Origin: Oharaeibacter diazotrophicus
Lineage (GTDB): Bacteria; Pseudomonadota; Alphaproteobacteria; Rhizobiales; Pleomorphomonadaceae
Assembly: GCF_004362745.1 (NCBI RefSeq)
Contig: NZ_SNXY01000007.1
Location: 310,001-374,000 of the forward strand
Direction of reading: 5' to 3'
Length of the DNA: 64,000 nt
Shown: positions 39,435 to 48,672 of the stretch, in pieces
How the letters are laid out: every line of letters begins with the position of its first letter
Numbering within the stretch: position 1 is the stretch's first letter
Notes under the pieces: model-generated
Database searches by the model: none
The model's input: only the letters and a program-made list of their open reading frames with translations
What the model was told of the DNA's origin: nothing
Position numbers and translations under genes: made by a program

Positions 39435-40301
39435 ATGGCTCACCAGGAAATCGACCACGTGTCCGGGGTCTCGACCACCGGTCACGAGTGGGACGGCCTC
39501 AAGGAACTGAACAATCCGCTGCCGCGCTGGTGGCTGTGGATGTTCTACCTCTGCATCGCCTTCTCGATCGGGTACTACTTCGTGTATCCCTCCTGGCCCC
39601 TGGTCAGCGGCTACACCAAGGGCTTCCTCGGCTACTCCCAGCGCGAGGCCGCCCTCGCCGACGCCGCCGCCGGACAGGCCGCCCGGCTCCAGCTCGGCGG
39701 TGGCCTGAAGGACGCGACCCTGCAGCAGATCAACGACGATCCGAAGCTGCTGGAGTTCGCGCTCGCCAACGGCAAGGCCGCCTTCGGCGACAACTGCGCC
39801 CCGTGCCACGGCACGGGCGCGACCGGGTCCAAGGGCTTCCCGAACCTGCAGGACGACGACTGGCTGTGGGGCGGCACGCTCGACGACATCCACACCACGA
39901 TCACCGTCGGCATCCGTTCGACCAGCCCGGACACCCGCGTCAACGACATGCCGGCCTTCGGCAAGGACGGCATTCTGGACGCCACGCAGATCAAGAACGT
40001 CGCCGGCTACGTCCTGTCGCTCTCGGGCGGCAAGGTCGAGGGCGCCGACACCGCGGCCGGCCAGCAGCTCTTCGCGGAGAACTGCGCCGCCTGCCACGGC
40101 GAGGACGCCAAGGGCCTGCCCGAGATGGGCGCGCCCAACCTGACCGACGCGATCTGGCTCTACGGCGGCGACGAGAAGACGGTGGTCGAGACGATCACCA
40201 ACGCCCGTCGCGGCGTGATGCCGACCTGGGGCGGCAAGCTCGACCCGGTCACCATCAAGTCGCTGGCGGTCTACGTGCATTCGCTCGGCGGCGGCGCCTG
40301 A
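39435..40301 (+). CDS. ccoP: Cytochrome cbb3 oxidase subunit III (di-haem cytochrome c)
   Basis: 288 residues. Two N-terminal membrane helices region (WWLWMFYLCIAFSIGYYFVYP) and two cytochrome c domains with C121-x2-C124-H125 (NCAPCHG) and C217-x2-C220-H221 (NCAACHG). It accepts electrons from soluble cytochrome c or the bc1 complex and hands them to CcoO. Last gene of ccoNOQP; an intrinsic terminator follows at 40330-40369. Confidence 0.97.
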   Translation: MAHQEIDHVSGVSTTGHEWDGLKELNNPLPRWWLWMFYLCIAFSIGYYFVYPSWPLVSGYTKGFLGYSQREAALADAAAGQAARLQLGGGLKDATLQQINDDPKLLEFALANGKAAFGDNCAPCHGTGATGSKGFPNLQDDDWLWGGTLDDIHTTITVGIRSTSPDTRVNDMPAFGKDGILDATQIKNVAGYVLSLSGGKVEGADTAAGQQLFAENCAACHGEDAKGLPEMGAPNLTDAIWLYGGDEKTVVETITNARRGVMPTWGGKLDPVTIKSLAVYVHSLGGGA

Positions 40302-40329
40302 CGGCGCTCCGGAGGGCACGAGCGAACGG

Positions 40330-40369
40330 GGCGGCGGCATCCGAGAGGGTGCTGCCGCCTTTCTTTTTC
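40330..40369 (+). terminator. Intrinsic terminator of ccoNOQP
   Basis: A 10-bp stem (40330-40339 with 40350-40359, one G-U pair) is followed by TTTCTTTTT. The T tract runs into the stop codon of the convergent glucose dehydrogenase gene. Confidence 0.88.
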
Positions 40370-42770
40370 ACGGCGCGGCCGCCGCCCGCCGGGGCAGGGC
40401 GTAGGCGACGATCGAATCGCCAGTCTTGGTGCCGAGCGAGCCGTGGCCGCCGGCCATGGCGAGCACCATCTGGCGGCCGCTCGGCGCGCGATAGGTCATG
40501 GTGTTGGCCTGACCGCCGGCGGGCAGGCGGTCCTTCCAGAGCTCGCGGCCGGTCGTGACGTCGTAGGCGCGGATGTAGTAGTCGAGCGTCGAGGTCAGGA
40601 AGCCGACGCCACCCGCCGTGACGAGCGGCCCGCCGAGGCTCGGCACCCCCATCTCGAAGGGCAGCGGCACCGGCGACTGGTCGCGCACCGTGCCGTTGCG
40701 GTGGCGGTAGACCACCGTGCCCGACCGCAGGTCGACGCCGGCGACGTAGCCCCACGGCGGCTGCTGGCACGGCAGGCCGATCGGCGATACCAGCGGCCCC
40801 ATCTCGACGGAGTAGGGCGTGCCGTGCATCGGGTTGGCGCCGGTCTCGTCGGCGTGCTCCTGGCCCGACCCGCCGCCCGGGGGCGGCTGCGAGCCGGTGC
40901 GCGCCGCTTCCTCCGGCGCGCGGGGGATCAGCTGCGAATGGAAGGCGAAGTAACTCGGGTTGGCGAAGGCGACCTGCCGGACCGGATCGACGGCGATGCC
41001 GCCCCAGTCGATGATGCCGAAGTTGCCGGGATAGACCAGCGAACCCTCGAGCGACGGCGGCGTGAAGATGCCCTCGTAGCGCAGCTGCCGGAAGGCGATC
41101 CGGCAGGCGAGCTGGTCGAACAGCGTCGCCCCCCACATGTCGGCCTCGACCAGCGGCGGCGGCAGGAAGGTCAGCGCCGAGAAGGGCTGGGTCGGGCTGG
41201 TGCGGTCACCGGGCGCGGCGCCCTGCGGCACCGGCTTCTCCGGGGCGGGAACGATCGGCTCGCCGGTCCGGCGGTCCAGCACGTAGAGGTCGCCGCGCTT
41301 GGTCGGCTGGACCAGGGCCGGGACGCGGCCCTTGGCGGTGTCGATGTCGACCAGGGAGGGCTGGGCGGGCACGTCCATGTCCCAGAGGTCGTGGTGGACG
41401 GTCTGGTAGACCCAGCGCAGCCGCCCGGTCGCGATTTCGAGCGCCACGATCGAGGAGGAGAAGCGCTCCATCTCGGCCGTCCGGTGGCCACCGAACTGGT
41501 CCGGCGTCGGGTTGCCGAGCGGCACGTAGACGAGCCCGAGCGCCTCGTCGGCCGCCGAGACGATCCAGCTGTTCGGCGAGTTGCGGGTGTAGGTCTCGCC
41601 CGGGCCGATCGGGGTGGTGACGTCGGGCCGGCCGGGATCGAAGTTCCAGACGAGGCGGCCGGTGACGACGTCGTAGGCCCGGATCACGCCCGACGGCTCG
41701 TCGGTGGAATAGTTGTCGGTGACCTCGCCGGCGATGATCACGAGGCTGGCGGTCACCACCGGCGGCGAGGTCGAGTAGTACATGCCGGCGTGGCCCTTCG
41801 GGTCGGGCATGCCCTGCCAGAGGTCGACCGCGCCGCCGTCGCCGAAGCCGGCGCAGGGCTTGCCGGTGGCGGCGTCGAGCGCGATCAGCCGGGCGTCGGC
41901 GGTGGGCAGGAAGATCCGCGCCGGGCACTCGCCGTTCGCCGCGGCGGCGCCGCCGTTCTCCGGGCCGTGGTAGGAGACGCCGCGACAGGTGAGGTGCTGC
42001 AGGTTGGAGCGCACCGCGATCTTCGGGTCGTAGCGCCAGATCTCGCGTCCGGTCTCGGCGTCGAGGGCGATGGCGTAGTCGTGCGGGGTGCAGACGTAGA
42101 GCCGGTCGCCGACCTTGACCGGCGTCAGCTCGAAGGTGGTCTCGCCGGGATCGCCCGCCCGCGGCAGGTCGCCGGTGTGGTAGTGCCACGCCACCTCGAG
42201 CCGGTCGGCGTTGGCGGGCGTGATCTCGGCGACGGTGGAATAGCGGTCGCCGTGGTTGGTGCCGCCCCAGGCCGGCCAGTCGCCGTCGGAGAAGCCACCG
42301 CGCGGCGCGGCCGTCGCGCCCGCGACCGGTCCCGGCAGGCTGCCGGCGACGTCGTGGACGTCGCGCGTCATGGCGTAGACGCCGCAGCCGCCCGCCACCA
42401 GCAGCGTCGCCGCCACCGGCCCCGCGGCGACCAGCCGTCGGCCCGGCCGGAGCAGGCCGAGCACGACCAGCCAGGCGCCGAGCAGGAACACGACGTCGCC
42501 GCGCGCGGCCATCGGCCACCAGTCGAAGCCGCGCTCCATGAGCGCCCAGGCGAGGGTGCCGAGGATCACCAGCGCGAAGACGGTGAAGGCGGAGAGGCGG
42601 TCGGCGACGAGCAGCAGCCCGGTCAGGAGCGTGCCGATGCCGATCACCGCATAGGCCCAACTGCCGCCGAGGGCGGCGAGCCAGCCACCGCCGCCGATCA
42701 GAGCCAGCCCGACCAGGGCGAAGACGACGCCCGTGGCGACGACGACGGTTCGACGGCGCGGGAAGCGCAT
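40368..42770 (-). CDS. gcd: Membrane-bound PQQ-dependent glucose dehydrogenase
   Basis: 800 residues from ATG 42770, with SD GGAGG ~7 nt upstream; the frame reaching 42986 would cross the FNR box. Five N-terminal membrane helices (to ~residue 150) are followed by an eight-bladed quinoprotein propeller: DWPAWGGTNHGDRYSTVAEITPAN, LTPVKVGDRLYVCTPHDYAIALD, YVPLGNPTPDQFGG, HHDLWDMDVPAQPSLVD and GYVAGVDLRSGTVVYRHRNGT. Mature enzymes oxidise glucose to gluconolactone in the periplasm and reduce ubiquinone. No pqq genes are in the window. It is inserted, in opposite orientation, between ccoP and ccoG. Confidence 0.94.
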   Translation of the reverse strand: MRFPRRRTVVVATGVVFALVGLALIGGGGWLAALGGSWAYAVIGIGTLLTGLLLVADRLSAFTVFALVILGTLAWALMERGFDWWPMAARGDVVFLLGAWLVVLGLLRPGRRLVAAGPVAATLLVAGGCGVYAMTRDVHDVAGSLPGPVAGATAAPRGGFSDGDWPAWGGTNHGDRYSTVAEITPANADRLEVAWHYHTGDLPRAGDPGETTFELTPVKVGDRLYVCTPHDYAIALDAETGREIWRYDPKIAVRSNLQHLTCRGVSYHGPENGGAAAANGECPARIFLPTADARLIALDAATGKPCAGFGDGGAVDLWQGMPDPKGHAGMYYSTSPPVVTASLVIIAGEVTDNYSTDEPSGVIRAYDVVTGRLVWNFDPGRPDVTTPIGPGETYTRNSPNSWIVSAADEALGLVYVPLGNPTPDQFGGHRTAEMERFSSSIVALEIATGRLRWVYQTVHHDLWDMDVPAQPSLVDIDTAKGRVPALVQPTKRGDLYVLDRRTGEPIVPAPEKPVPQGAAPGDRTSPTQPFSALTFLPPPLVEADMWGATLFDQLACRIAFRQLRYEGIFTPPSLEGSLVYPGNFGIIDWGGIAVDPVRQVAFANPSYFAFHSQLIPRAPEEAARTGSQPPPGGGSGQEHADETGANPMHGTPYSVEMGPLVSPIGLPCQQPPWGYVAGVDLRSGTVVYRHRNGTVRDQSPVPLPFEMGVPSLGGPLVTAGGVGFLTSTLDYYIRAYDVTTGRELWKDRLPAGGQANTMTYRAPSGRQMVLAMAGGHGSLGTKTGDSIVAYALPRRAAAAP

Positions 42771-42972
42771 GGGGGATCCTCCGGTGCGGGACGGGTCTGC
42801 CCGAGCGAACCGCGCGAGCGCGGGGTCGTTCCCTGCGTCCGGCGCGGTGCGGACCGTCGGATTTCGCAGGGCCCGCGCCGACGGTACGGTGGATGGCGGC
42901 CACGGGCGCGGGAACGCGCGGTTCTCCGCGCGATCCGCCGCGACGATCCGACGCCGGCCGGAGAGCCGCCCT

Positions 42973-42986
42973 TTGACAGAAGTCAA
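42973..42986 (+). promoter_or_regulatory. FNR/FixK box upstream of ccoG (TTGACAGAAGTCAA)
   Basis: TTGAC-N4-GTCAA, extended to TTTGACAGAAGTCAAA (42972-42987). Centred ~96 bp before ccoG and ~209 bp before the divergent glucose dehydrogenase. The 305-bp gap around it (42771-43075) holds no gene. Confidence 0.9.
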
Positions 42987-43075
42987 AGTGCCGGCACCAC
43001 ATCCGCGGCATAGTCGGGCCCGCGGACCGGGGCGGACGGAAGAGCCTTTCGCGTCCGCGAGGAGCGTGACGGCAC

Positions 43076-44569
43076 ATGCGCGTCGAACAAGACGAGGCGC
43101 CGGGTGGAGAGGTTCTCTACGCCGCGGCGAAGAAGAACTATCCCGCCAAGGTCAGCGGGCGCCTGCGCACGATCAAGTGGGCGATCCTGTTCATCACCCT
43201 CGGCATCTACTATTTCCTGCCCTTCGTGCGCTGGGACCGTGGCCCGAACGCACCCGACCAGGCCGTCCTGATCGACATGGCCGGTCGCCGGGCGTACTTC
43301 TTCTTCATCGAGATCTGGCCGCAGGAGGTCTACTACCTCACCGGCCTGCTCGTGCTCGCCGCCGTCGCGCTGTTCCTGATGAACGCGGTCGCCGGCCGGA
43401 TCTGGTGCGGCTACCTCTGCCCGCAGACCGTGTGGACCGACCTGTTCTTCGAGGTCGAGCGCTTCTGGGAGGGTGATCGCCGCGACCGGATGATCCTCGA
43501 CAAGGCGCCGTGGACCGGGGAGAAGATCGCCCGCAAGACCATGAAGCACGTCACCTGGGTGATGATCGCGTGGTGGACGGGTGGCGCCTGGGTGCTCTAC
43601 TTCGCCGACGCTCCGACGCTGGTGCACGATCTGATCACCAATCAGGCGCCGCTGGCGGTCTACGTCTGGATCGGCATCCTGACCTTCACGACCTACGCGC
43701 TCGCCGGCTTCATGCGCGAGCAGGTCTGCCTCTATATGTGCCCGTGGCCGCGCATCCAGGCGGCGCTGACCGACGAGTGGGCGCTCAACGTCACCTACCG
43801 TGGCGACCGCGGCGAGCCGCGCATGTCGGTCAAGACCGCGGAGAAGGCGCGCGCCGCCCACCAGCCGGCCGGCGACTGCATCGACTGCCGCGCCTGCGTC
43901 AACGCCTGCCCGACCGGCGTCGACATCCGCGACGGCCTGCAACTCGGCTGCATCCAGTGCGGCCTGTGCATCGACGCCTGCGACACGATGATGGCCAAGG
44001 TCGGCCGCGAGCCCGGCCTGATCGGCTACGACACCGACATGAACATCGCTCGGCGCGCCGCCGGCAAGCCGCCGATCTACCGGATCGTGCGGCCGCGCAC
44101 GGTGCTCTACGCCGCGGTGATCGCCGTCGTCGGCGGCATCATGAGTTACGCGCTGGCGACCCGCTCGTTCCAGGACGTCAACGTCCTGCACGACCGCAAC
44201 CCGATCGCGGTGCTGCTGTCGGACGGTGGCATCCGCAACGGCTACACCGTGCGCCTGCTCAACAAGCGCACCGAGCCGCGCACCTTCGCGCTCGCCGTCG
44301 AGGGCCTGCCGCCGGAGGCGGTGGTCGAGGCTGTCGGCGTCGAGGAGAAGATCTCGGGCCGCCCGGTCATCGCCCTCGATCCGGACACCACCCGCGAGGT
44401 CCGCGTCACCGTGGCGGTGCCCGGCGGCGTGACGATGCCGCACGCCACCCCGGTGGTGTTCCGCATCGTCGACCTCGCCGACGGCGAGACCGCGACGGCG
44501 AAGGACTTCTTCAAGACGCCCGAGAATTACGACGACCACCACAAGGGCGACCACGACGGTCACGACTGA
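43076..44569 (+). CDS. ccoG: cbb3 oxidase accessory protein CcoG (FixG/RdxA), polyferredoxin
   Basis: 497 residues with about five membrane helices and two 4Fe-4S clusters: CIDCRACVNACPTGV (~275) and CIQCGLCIDACD (~300). A C-terminal periplasmic Ig-like domain (VRLLNKRTEPRTFALAVEGLP) closes it. CcoG is a copper reductase that helps deliver Cu to CcoN. The upstream FNR/FixK box implies that it is switched on with the oxidase. First gene of ccoGHIS. Confidence 0.97.
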   Translation: MRVEQDEAPGGEVLYAAAKKNYPAKVSGRLRTIKWAILFITLGIYYFLPFVRWDRGPNAPDQAVLIDMAGRRAYFFFIEIWPQEVYYLTGLLVLAAVALFLMNAVAGRIWCGYLCPQTVWTDLFFEVERFWEGDRRDRMILDKAPWTGEKIARKTMKHVTWVMIAWWTGGAWVLYFADAPTLVHDLITNQAPLAVYVWIGILTFTTYALAGFMREQVCLYMCPWPRIQAALTDEWALNVTYRGDRGEPRMSVKTAEKARAAHQPAGDCIDCRACVNACPTGVDIRDGLQLGCIQCGLCIDACDTMMAKVGREPGLIGYDTDMNIARRAAGKPPIYRIVRPRTVLYAAVIAVVGGIMSYALATRSFQDVNVLHDRNPIAVLLSDGGIRNGYTVRLLNKRTEPRTFALAVEGLPPEAVVEAVGVEEKISGRPVIALDPDTTREVRVTVAVPGGVTMPHATPVVFRIVDLADGETATAKDFFKTPENYDDHHKGDHDGHD

Positions 44570-44644
44570 CCGGACCGACGACCCCGGCGGCGGCGCGGAC
44601 GGGCGCCGACGCCGGGGGCCATCCCGCCCGAGGAGGACCTGGAC

Positions 44645-45151
44645 ATGACCGCTTCGACCGACGCCGCCAACGGCCGCCCGCTCACCGGATGGGGCGTGCT
44701 CGCCTGGGTGATCGGCTTCTTCGCCGTGATCTTCGCCGCCAACGGCGCCTTCATCTACCTCGCCGTTTCGACCTTCCCCGGCGTCGAGGTCGCCTCGAGC
44801 TACAAGGCCGGCCAGGATTACGAGGCCGACGTCGCCGCCGCCGAGGCGCAGGCCGCCCGCGGCTGGGTCGTCGACGCCCACCCGGCGCTGAACGCCGCCG
44901 GCGCCGCGGTCTCGGTGACCTTCCACGACCGCGACGGCGTCGCCATCGCCGGCCTCGACGTCACGGTGACGCTGGCGCACACCGTCGACACCGCCCACGA
45001 CCGCACCGTCGTCCTGACCGAGACGGCGCCCGGCGCCTATTCCGGCGAACTTGACGGCATCCGTGCCGGCCGCTGGACCCTGGTGCTCGACGCCGAACGC
45101 CGTGGCGAGCGCGTGTTCATGAGCCGCAACGTCGTCGACCTCCAGCGGTGA
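44645..45151 (+). CDS. ccoH: cbb3 oxidase assembly protein CcoH (FixH)
   Basis: 168 residues. One N-terminal helix (GVLAWVIGFFAVIFAANGAFIYLAV) and a periplasmic beta-rich domain (AVSVTFHDRDGVAIAGLDVTVTLAHTVD) typical of the FixH family. It associates with CcoN during assembly. SD GAGGAGGA precedes ATG 44645. Followed by ccoI after 11 nt. Confidence 0.95.
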   Translation: MTASTDAANGRPLTGWGVLAWVIGFFAVIFAANGAFIYLAVSTFPGVEVASSYKAGQDYEADVAAAEAQAARGWVVDAHPALNAAGAAVSVTFHDRDGVAIAGLDVTVTLAHTVDTAHDRTVVLTETAPGAYSGELDGIRAGRWTLVLDAERRGERVFMSRNVVDLQR

Positions 45152-45162
45152 CGGAGGAGACC

Positions 45163-47475
45163 ATGAGCGCCGTCGCAACGCTCCCCGCCGACGCGGCGGC
45201 GGACGCCTGCCGGATCGCGCCCGAGCGCGACTGGTCGGCCTACACGGTCGCCGAGCCGGACGGCCGGCGCCGTCTCGAGCTCGCGGTCGAGAACATCACC
45301 TGCGCCGCCTGCATGGGCGACATCGAGCGCGGCCTGCGCCGGGTCGACGGCGTCGGCGCCGCGCGCGTCAACGTCGCCTCGCGCCGCGTCGCCGTGGTCT
45401 ACAAGCCCGGCCGGATCGCGCCCGACGCCATCCTCGACCGCATGGCCGCGATCGGCTACCCGGCCCATCCGTTCGATCCGGCCGCCGCCCGCGGGACACG
45501 CTCGGAGGAGTCCAAGCGGCTCCTGAAGTGCCTCGCCGTCGCCGGCTTCGGCGGCATGAACGTGATGCTGATGTCGGTGTCGGTATGGTCCGGCAACGTC
45601 ACCGACATCACGCCGGAGACGCGCGACTTCTTCCACTGGGTCTCGGCGCTGGTGGCGATCCCGACGGTCGCCTACGCTGCGCAGCCGTTCTTCCGCAGCG
45701 CGATCGCGGCGGTCCGCCGGCGTGCCGTCAACATGGACGTGCCGATCTCCATCGGCGTGACGCTGGCGATGGCGCTCTCCCTCGTCAACACCATGACGCA
45801 CGCCCGCGAGGCCTTCTTCGACAGCGCCCTGATGCTGCTGTTCTTCCTGCTGCTCGGCCGCTTCCTCGACGAGAACATGCGCCGCCGCACCGCGGTCGAA
45901 GCCGAGACGCTGGCCGCGCTGCGCGCCGACAGCGCCGTGGTGATGCGCGCCGACGGCGGGCTGATCGAGACGCCGGTGTCGCGGATCCGCCCGGGCGACC
46001 GGGTGCTGGTGCGCCCCGGCGAGCGCGTCGCCGTCGACGGCGTCGTCCGCGACGGCGCCTCCGAGATCGACGCGAGCCTCGTCACCGGCGAGACCACGCC
46101 GGCCGCGGTCGGCCGCGGCGACACCGTCCACGCCGGCACGCTGAACGGCTTCGGCGCGCTGGTGGTCGAGGTCACCGCGGTGGCCGAGGGCACGCTGATC
46201 GCCGAGATCGAGCGGCTGATCGCCGAGGCGCAGTCGATGAAGGCCGGCGCGATGCGCCTCGCCGACCGTGCCGCCCGGACCTACGCGCCGGTGGTGCACT
46301 CGGCGGCGGCGCTGACCTTCCTAGGCTGGATGCTCGTCGGCGCCCACTGGAACGAGGCGCTGGTGATCGCCATCGCCGTGCTGATCATCACGTGCCCCTG
46401 CGCCCTCGCGCTCGCCATCCCGGCGGTGCAGGTGGTGGCGGCGGGCCGCCTCTTCCGCAACGGCATCCTGCTCAACGCCGGCGACGCCATCGAGCGGCTC
46501 GCCGCCGCCGACACGATCGTGTTCGACAAGACCGGCACCCTGACCGAGCCGGAGCCGCGCCTCCTCGGCGCCGCCGACGTCGACCCGGCGCTGCTCGCCC
46601 GCGCCGGTCGCCTCGCCCTCGGCAGCCGCCACCCGCTCGCCCGCGCGCTCGCCCGCGCCGCCGGGGCCGCCGAACCGCTGCCGGGCATCCGCGAAAGGGC
46701 CGGCGAGGGCGTCGCCGCCGTCGTCGACGGGATCGACGTCCGCCTCGGCGCGCTCGGCTTCTGCGGCGTCGAGCCGGCCGCCGTCGCGGCCATGCGCGCC
46801 GCCCACCCGACGGCCTCGCTGATCGCCTATCGCGAAGGCCGCGCCGCGCCGGTGCTGTTCGCGCTCGGACAGAGCCTCAAGGCCGACGCCGTCGCCACGG
46901 TCGCGCGGCTGAAGCGCGAGGGCTACCGGATCGAGATCCTCTCCGGCGACCGCGAGGCCGCCGTCGCCGAGGCCGCCCGCGCCCTCGACGTCGCCGACTG
47001 GCGTGCCGAGCGCGATCCCGCCGCGAAGATCGCCCGGCTCGACGCCCTGAAGGCCGAGGGCCGGCGTGTCCTGATGGTCGGCGACGGTCTCAACGACGCG
47101 CCCTCGCTCGCCGCCGCCCACGTCTCGCTGTCGCCGGTGACGGCCGCCCACGTCGCCCAGAGCGCCTCCGACGCGGTCTTCCTCGGCGACCGGCTGGCGC
47201 CGGTGGCGATCGCCCTCGACGTTGCCCGCGCGGCGCGCCGGCTGATGATGGAGAACCTCTGGATCGCCGTGGTCTACAACGCCGTCGCCGTGCCGATCGC
47301 GATCCTCGGCTACGTCACCCCGCTGATCGCGGCGCTGGCGATGTCCGGATCGTCGCTGATCGTCACGGTCAACGCGCTCCGGCTGCGCCGGGTCGCGCCG
47401 CCGCCGACGGCCCGCCCGGCTTCCGCCGCGATCGTCGGCGAGACTGGTGCCGTGTCCGCCCCGGTGAGCGCATGA
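45163..47475 (+). CDS. ccoI: Copper-exporting P-type ATPase CcoI (FixI) for cbb3 assembly
   Basis: 770 residues from ATG 45163; GGAGGAG lies just upstream and the frame's earlier GTG overlaps ccoH. Metal-binding domain C47-x2-C50 (ITCAACMG), eight helices, transmembrane metal site CPC (ITCPCALALAIP), phosphorylated Asp in DKTGTLTEP, SRHPLARAL (HP motif) and GDGLNDAPSL. It exports Cu to the periplasm for the oxidase active site. The stop overlaps ccoS by ATGA. Confidence 0.97.
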   Translation: MSAVATLPADAAADACRIAPERDWSAYTVAEPDGRRRLELAVENITCAACMGDIERGLRRVDGVGAARVNVASRRVAVVYKPGRIAPDAILDRMAAIGYPAHPFDPAAARGTRSEESKRLLKCLAVAGFGGMNVMLMSVSVWSGNVTDITPETRDFFHWVSALVAIPTVAYAAQPFFRSAIAAVRRRAVNMDVPISIGVTLAMALSLVNTMTHAREAFFDSALMLLFFLLLGRFLDENMRRRTAVEAETLAALRADSAVVMRADGGLIETPVSRIRPGDRVLVRPGERVAVDGVVRDGASEIDASLVTGETTPAAVGRGDTVHAGTLNGFGALVVEVTAVAEGTLIAEIERLIAEAQSMKAGAMRLADRAARTYAPVVHSAAALTFLGWMLVGAHWNEALVIAIAVLIITCPCALALAIPAVQVVAAGRLFRNGILLNAGDAIERLAAADTIVFDKTGTLTEPEPRLLGAADVDPALLARAGRLALGSRHPLARALARAAGAAEPLPGIRERAGEGVAAVVDGIDVRLGALGFCGVEPAAVAAMRAAHPTASLIAYREGRAAPVLFALGQSLKADAVATVARLKREGYRIEILSGDREAAVAEAARALDVADWRAERDPAAKIARLDALKAEGRRVLMVGDGLNDAPSLAAAHVSLSPVTAAHVAQSASDAVFLGDRLAPVAIALDVARAARRLMMENLWIAVVYNAVAVPIAILGYVTPLIAALAMSGSSLIVTVNALRLRRVAPPPTARPASAAIVGETGAVSAPVSA

Positions 47476-47627
47476 ACATCCTCGTCTACCTCGTCCCGAT
47501 CGCCCTTTCGCTCGGGCTCCTCGGCCTCGCGGCCTTCCTGTGGTCGCTGAAGACCGGCCAGTTCGAGGACCTCGACGGCGCCGCCTGGCGCGCCATCCAG
47601 GACGACGATCTGCCCGGCCGGGAGTGA
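47472..47627 (+). CDS. ccoS: cbb3 oxidase maturation protein CcoS (FixS)
   Basis: 51 residues. One helix (LVYLVPIALSLGLLGLAAFLWSLKTGQFEDLDG) then AAWRAIQDDDLP, the classical CcoS signature. Needed for insertion of haem and CuB in CcoN. Starts in the ATGA overlap with ccoI, so translation is coupled. Confidence 0.96.
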   Translation: MNILVYLVPIALSLGLLGLAAFLWSLKTGQFEDLDGAAWRAIQDDDLPGRE

Positions 47628-47737
47628 TCCCGCCGCCGGCCGGCCCTTGCGTTTCCGCGTCCGGCGAGCGACCGTCGGTCGCGGGGCGGGCCGGCCGCGT
47701 TGCCGGCGGGCCCGTGCTCGCCTATGTCTGGAACGCC

Positions 47738-48472
47738 ATGGCCCTGTCGATCACCGAACTCGCCAATCCCACCCGCTTCATCGGCTTCGTCGAGCGCGTC
47801 CTGCCGTGGCTCGTCGGGCTGACCGCCGTCGTCTTCGCCTGGGGCCTGTGGATGGTCTGGCACTCGCCGGCCGACTACCAGCAGGGCGAGACGGTCAAGA
47901 TCATGTACATCCACGTGCCGTCCGCGTGGCTGTCGACCTTCACCTACGGCCTGATGGCGGTGTCGTCGGTCGGCACGCTGGTCTGGCGCCATCCGCTCGC
48001 CGACGTCTCGGCCAAGGCCGCCGCGCCGATCGGCGCCGCCTTCACCTTCCTCGCCCTCGTCACCGGCTCGCTCTGGGGCAAGCCGATGTGGGGGACGTGG
48101 TGGGAGTGGGACGCCCGGCTGACCTCGGTGCTGGTGCTGTTCATCATGTATCTCGGCCTGATCGCGCTGTGGCGCACGATCGAGGATCCCTCGCGGGCCG
48201 CCCGCTCGGCCGCGGTGCTGACGCTGGTCGGCACGGTCAACCTGCCGATCATCAAGTTCAGCGTCGACTGGTGGAACACGCTGCACCAGCCGGCCTCGGT
48301 GTTCCGCATGGACGGCCCCACCATCGACGGCTCGATGCTGTGGCCGCTGCTCGTGATGGCGATCGCCTTCACGCTCCTGATGGTGGCGCTGCACTGGATG
48401 GCGATGCGCAACGAAATCCTGCGCCGGCGCCTGCGCACGCTCGGCCTCACCGCCGCCGGAGGGGCGCGATGA
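47738..48472 (+). CDS. ccmC: Haem exporter/lyase subunit CcmC (cytochrome c maturation)
   Basis: 244 residues from ATG 47738 (MALSITELANPTRFIGF); six membrane helices. The haem-handling motif WGTWWEWDARLTSVLVLF is intact, flanked by His residues in VKIMYIHVPSAW and NTLHQPASVF. CcmC, with CcmD, loads haem onto CcmE for attachment to c-type cytochromes such as CcoO and CcoP. Only 110 bp separates it from ccoS; ccmA and ccmB, often directly upstream, are not in the window. Confidence 0.96.
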   Translation: MALSITELANPTRFIGFVERVLPWLVGLTAVVFAWGLWMVWHSPADYQQGETVKIMYIHVPSAWLSTFTYGLMAVSSVGTLVWRHPLADVSAKAAAPIGAAFTFLALVTGSLWGKPMWGTWWEWDARLTSVLVLFIMYLGLIALWRTIEDPSRAARSAAVLTLVGTVNLPIIKFSVDWWNTLHQPASVFRMDGPTIDGSMLWPLLVMAIAFTLLMVALHWMAMRNEILRRRLRTLGLTAAGGAR

Positions 48473-48672
48473 TCGAGGCGCTCGGCCCCTACGCGGGCTA
48501 CATCCTGTCGTCCTACGGCCTGACCGGTGCGGTGATCGCCGGGCTGGTCGCCTGGGTGCTGGTCGACCACGCGATGCTGACCCGCCGGCTGAAGGCGATG
48601 GAGGAGCGCGGCATCCGCCGGCGGTCCGCCCGCCCGGCCGCCTCCGCGAGCGAGGGACGCGAGACCGCATGA
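48469..48672 (+). CDS. ccmD: Haem exporter protein CcmD
   Basis: 67 residues beginning in an ATGA overlap with ccmC. One helix (LGPYAGYILSSYGLTGAVIAGLVAWVLV) and a basic tail (TRRLKAMEERGIRRRS), the normal CcmD form. It helps release holo-CcmE from CcmC. Confidence 0.93.
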   Translation: MIEALGPYAGYILSSYGLTGAVIAGLVAWVLVDHAMLTRRLKAMEERGIRRRSARPAASASEGRETA

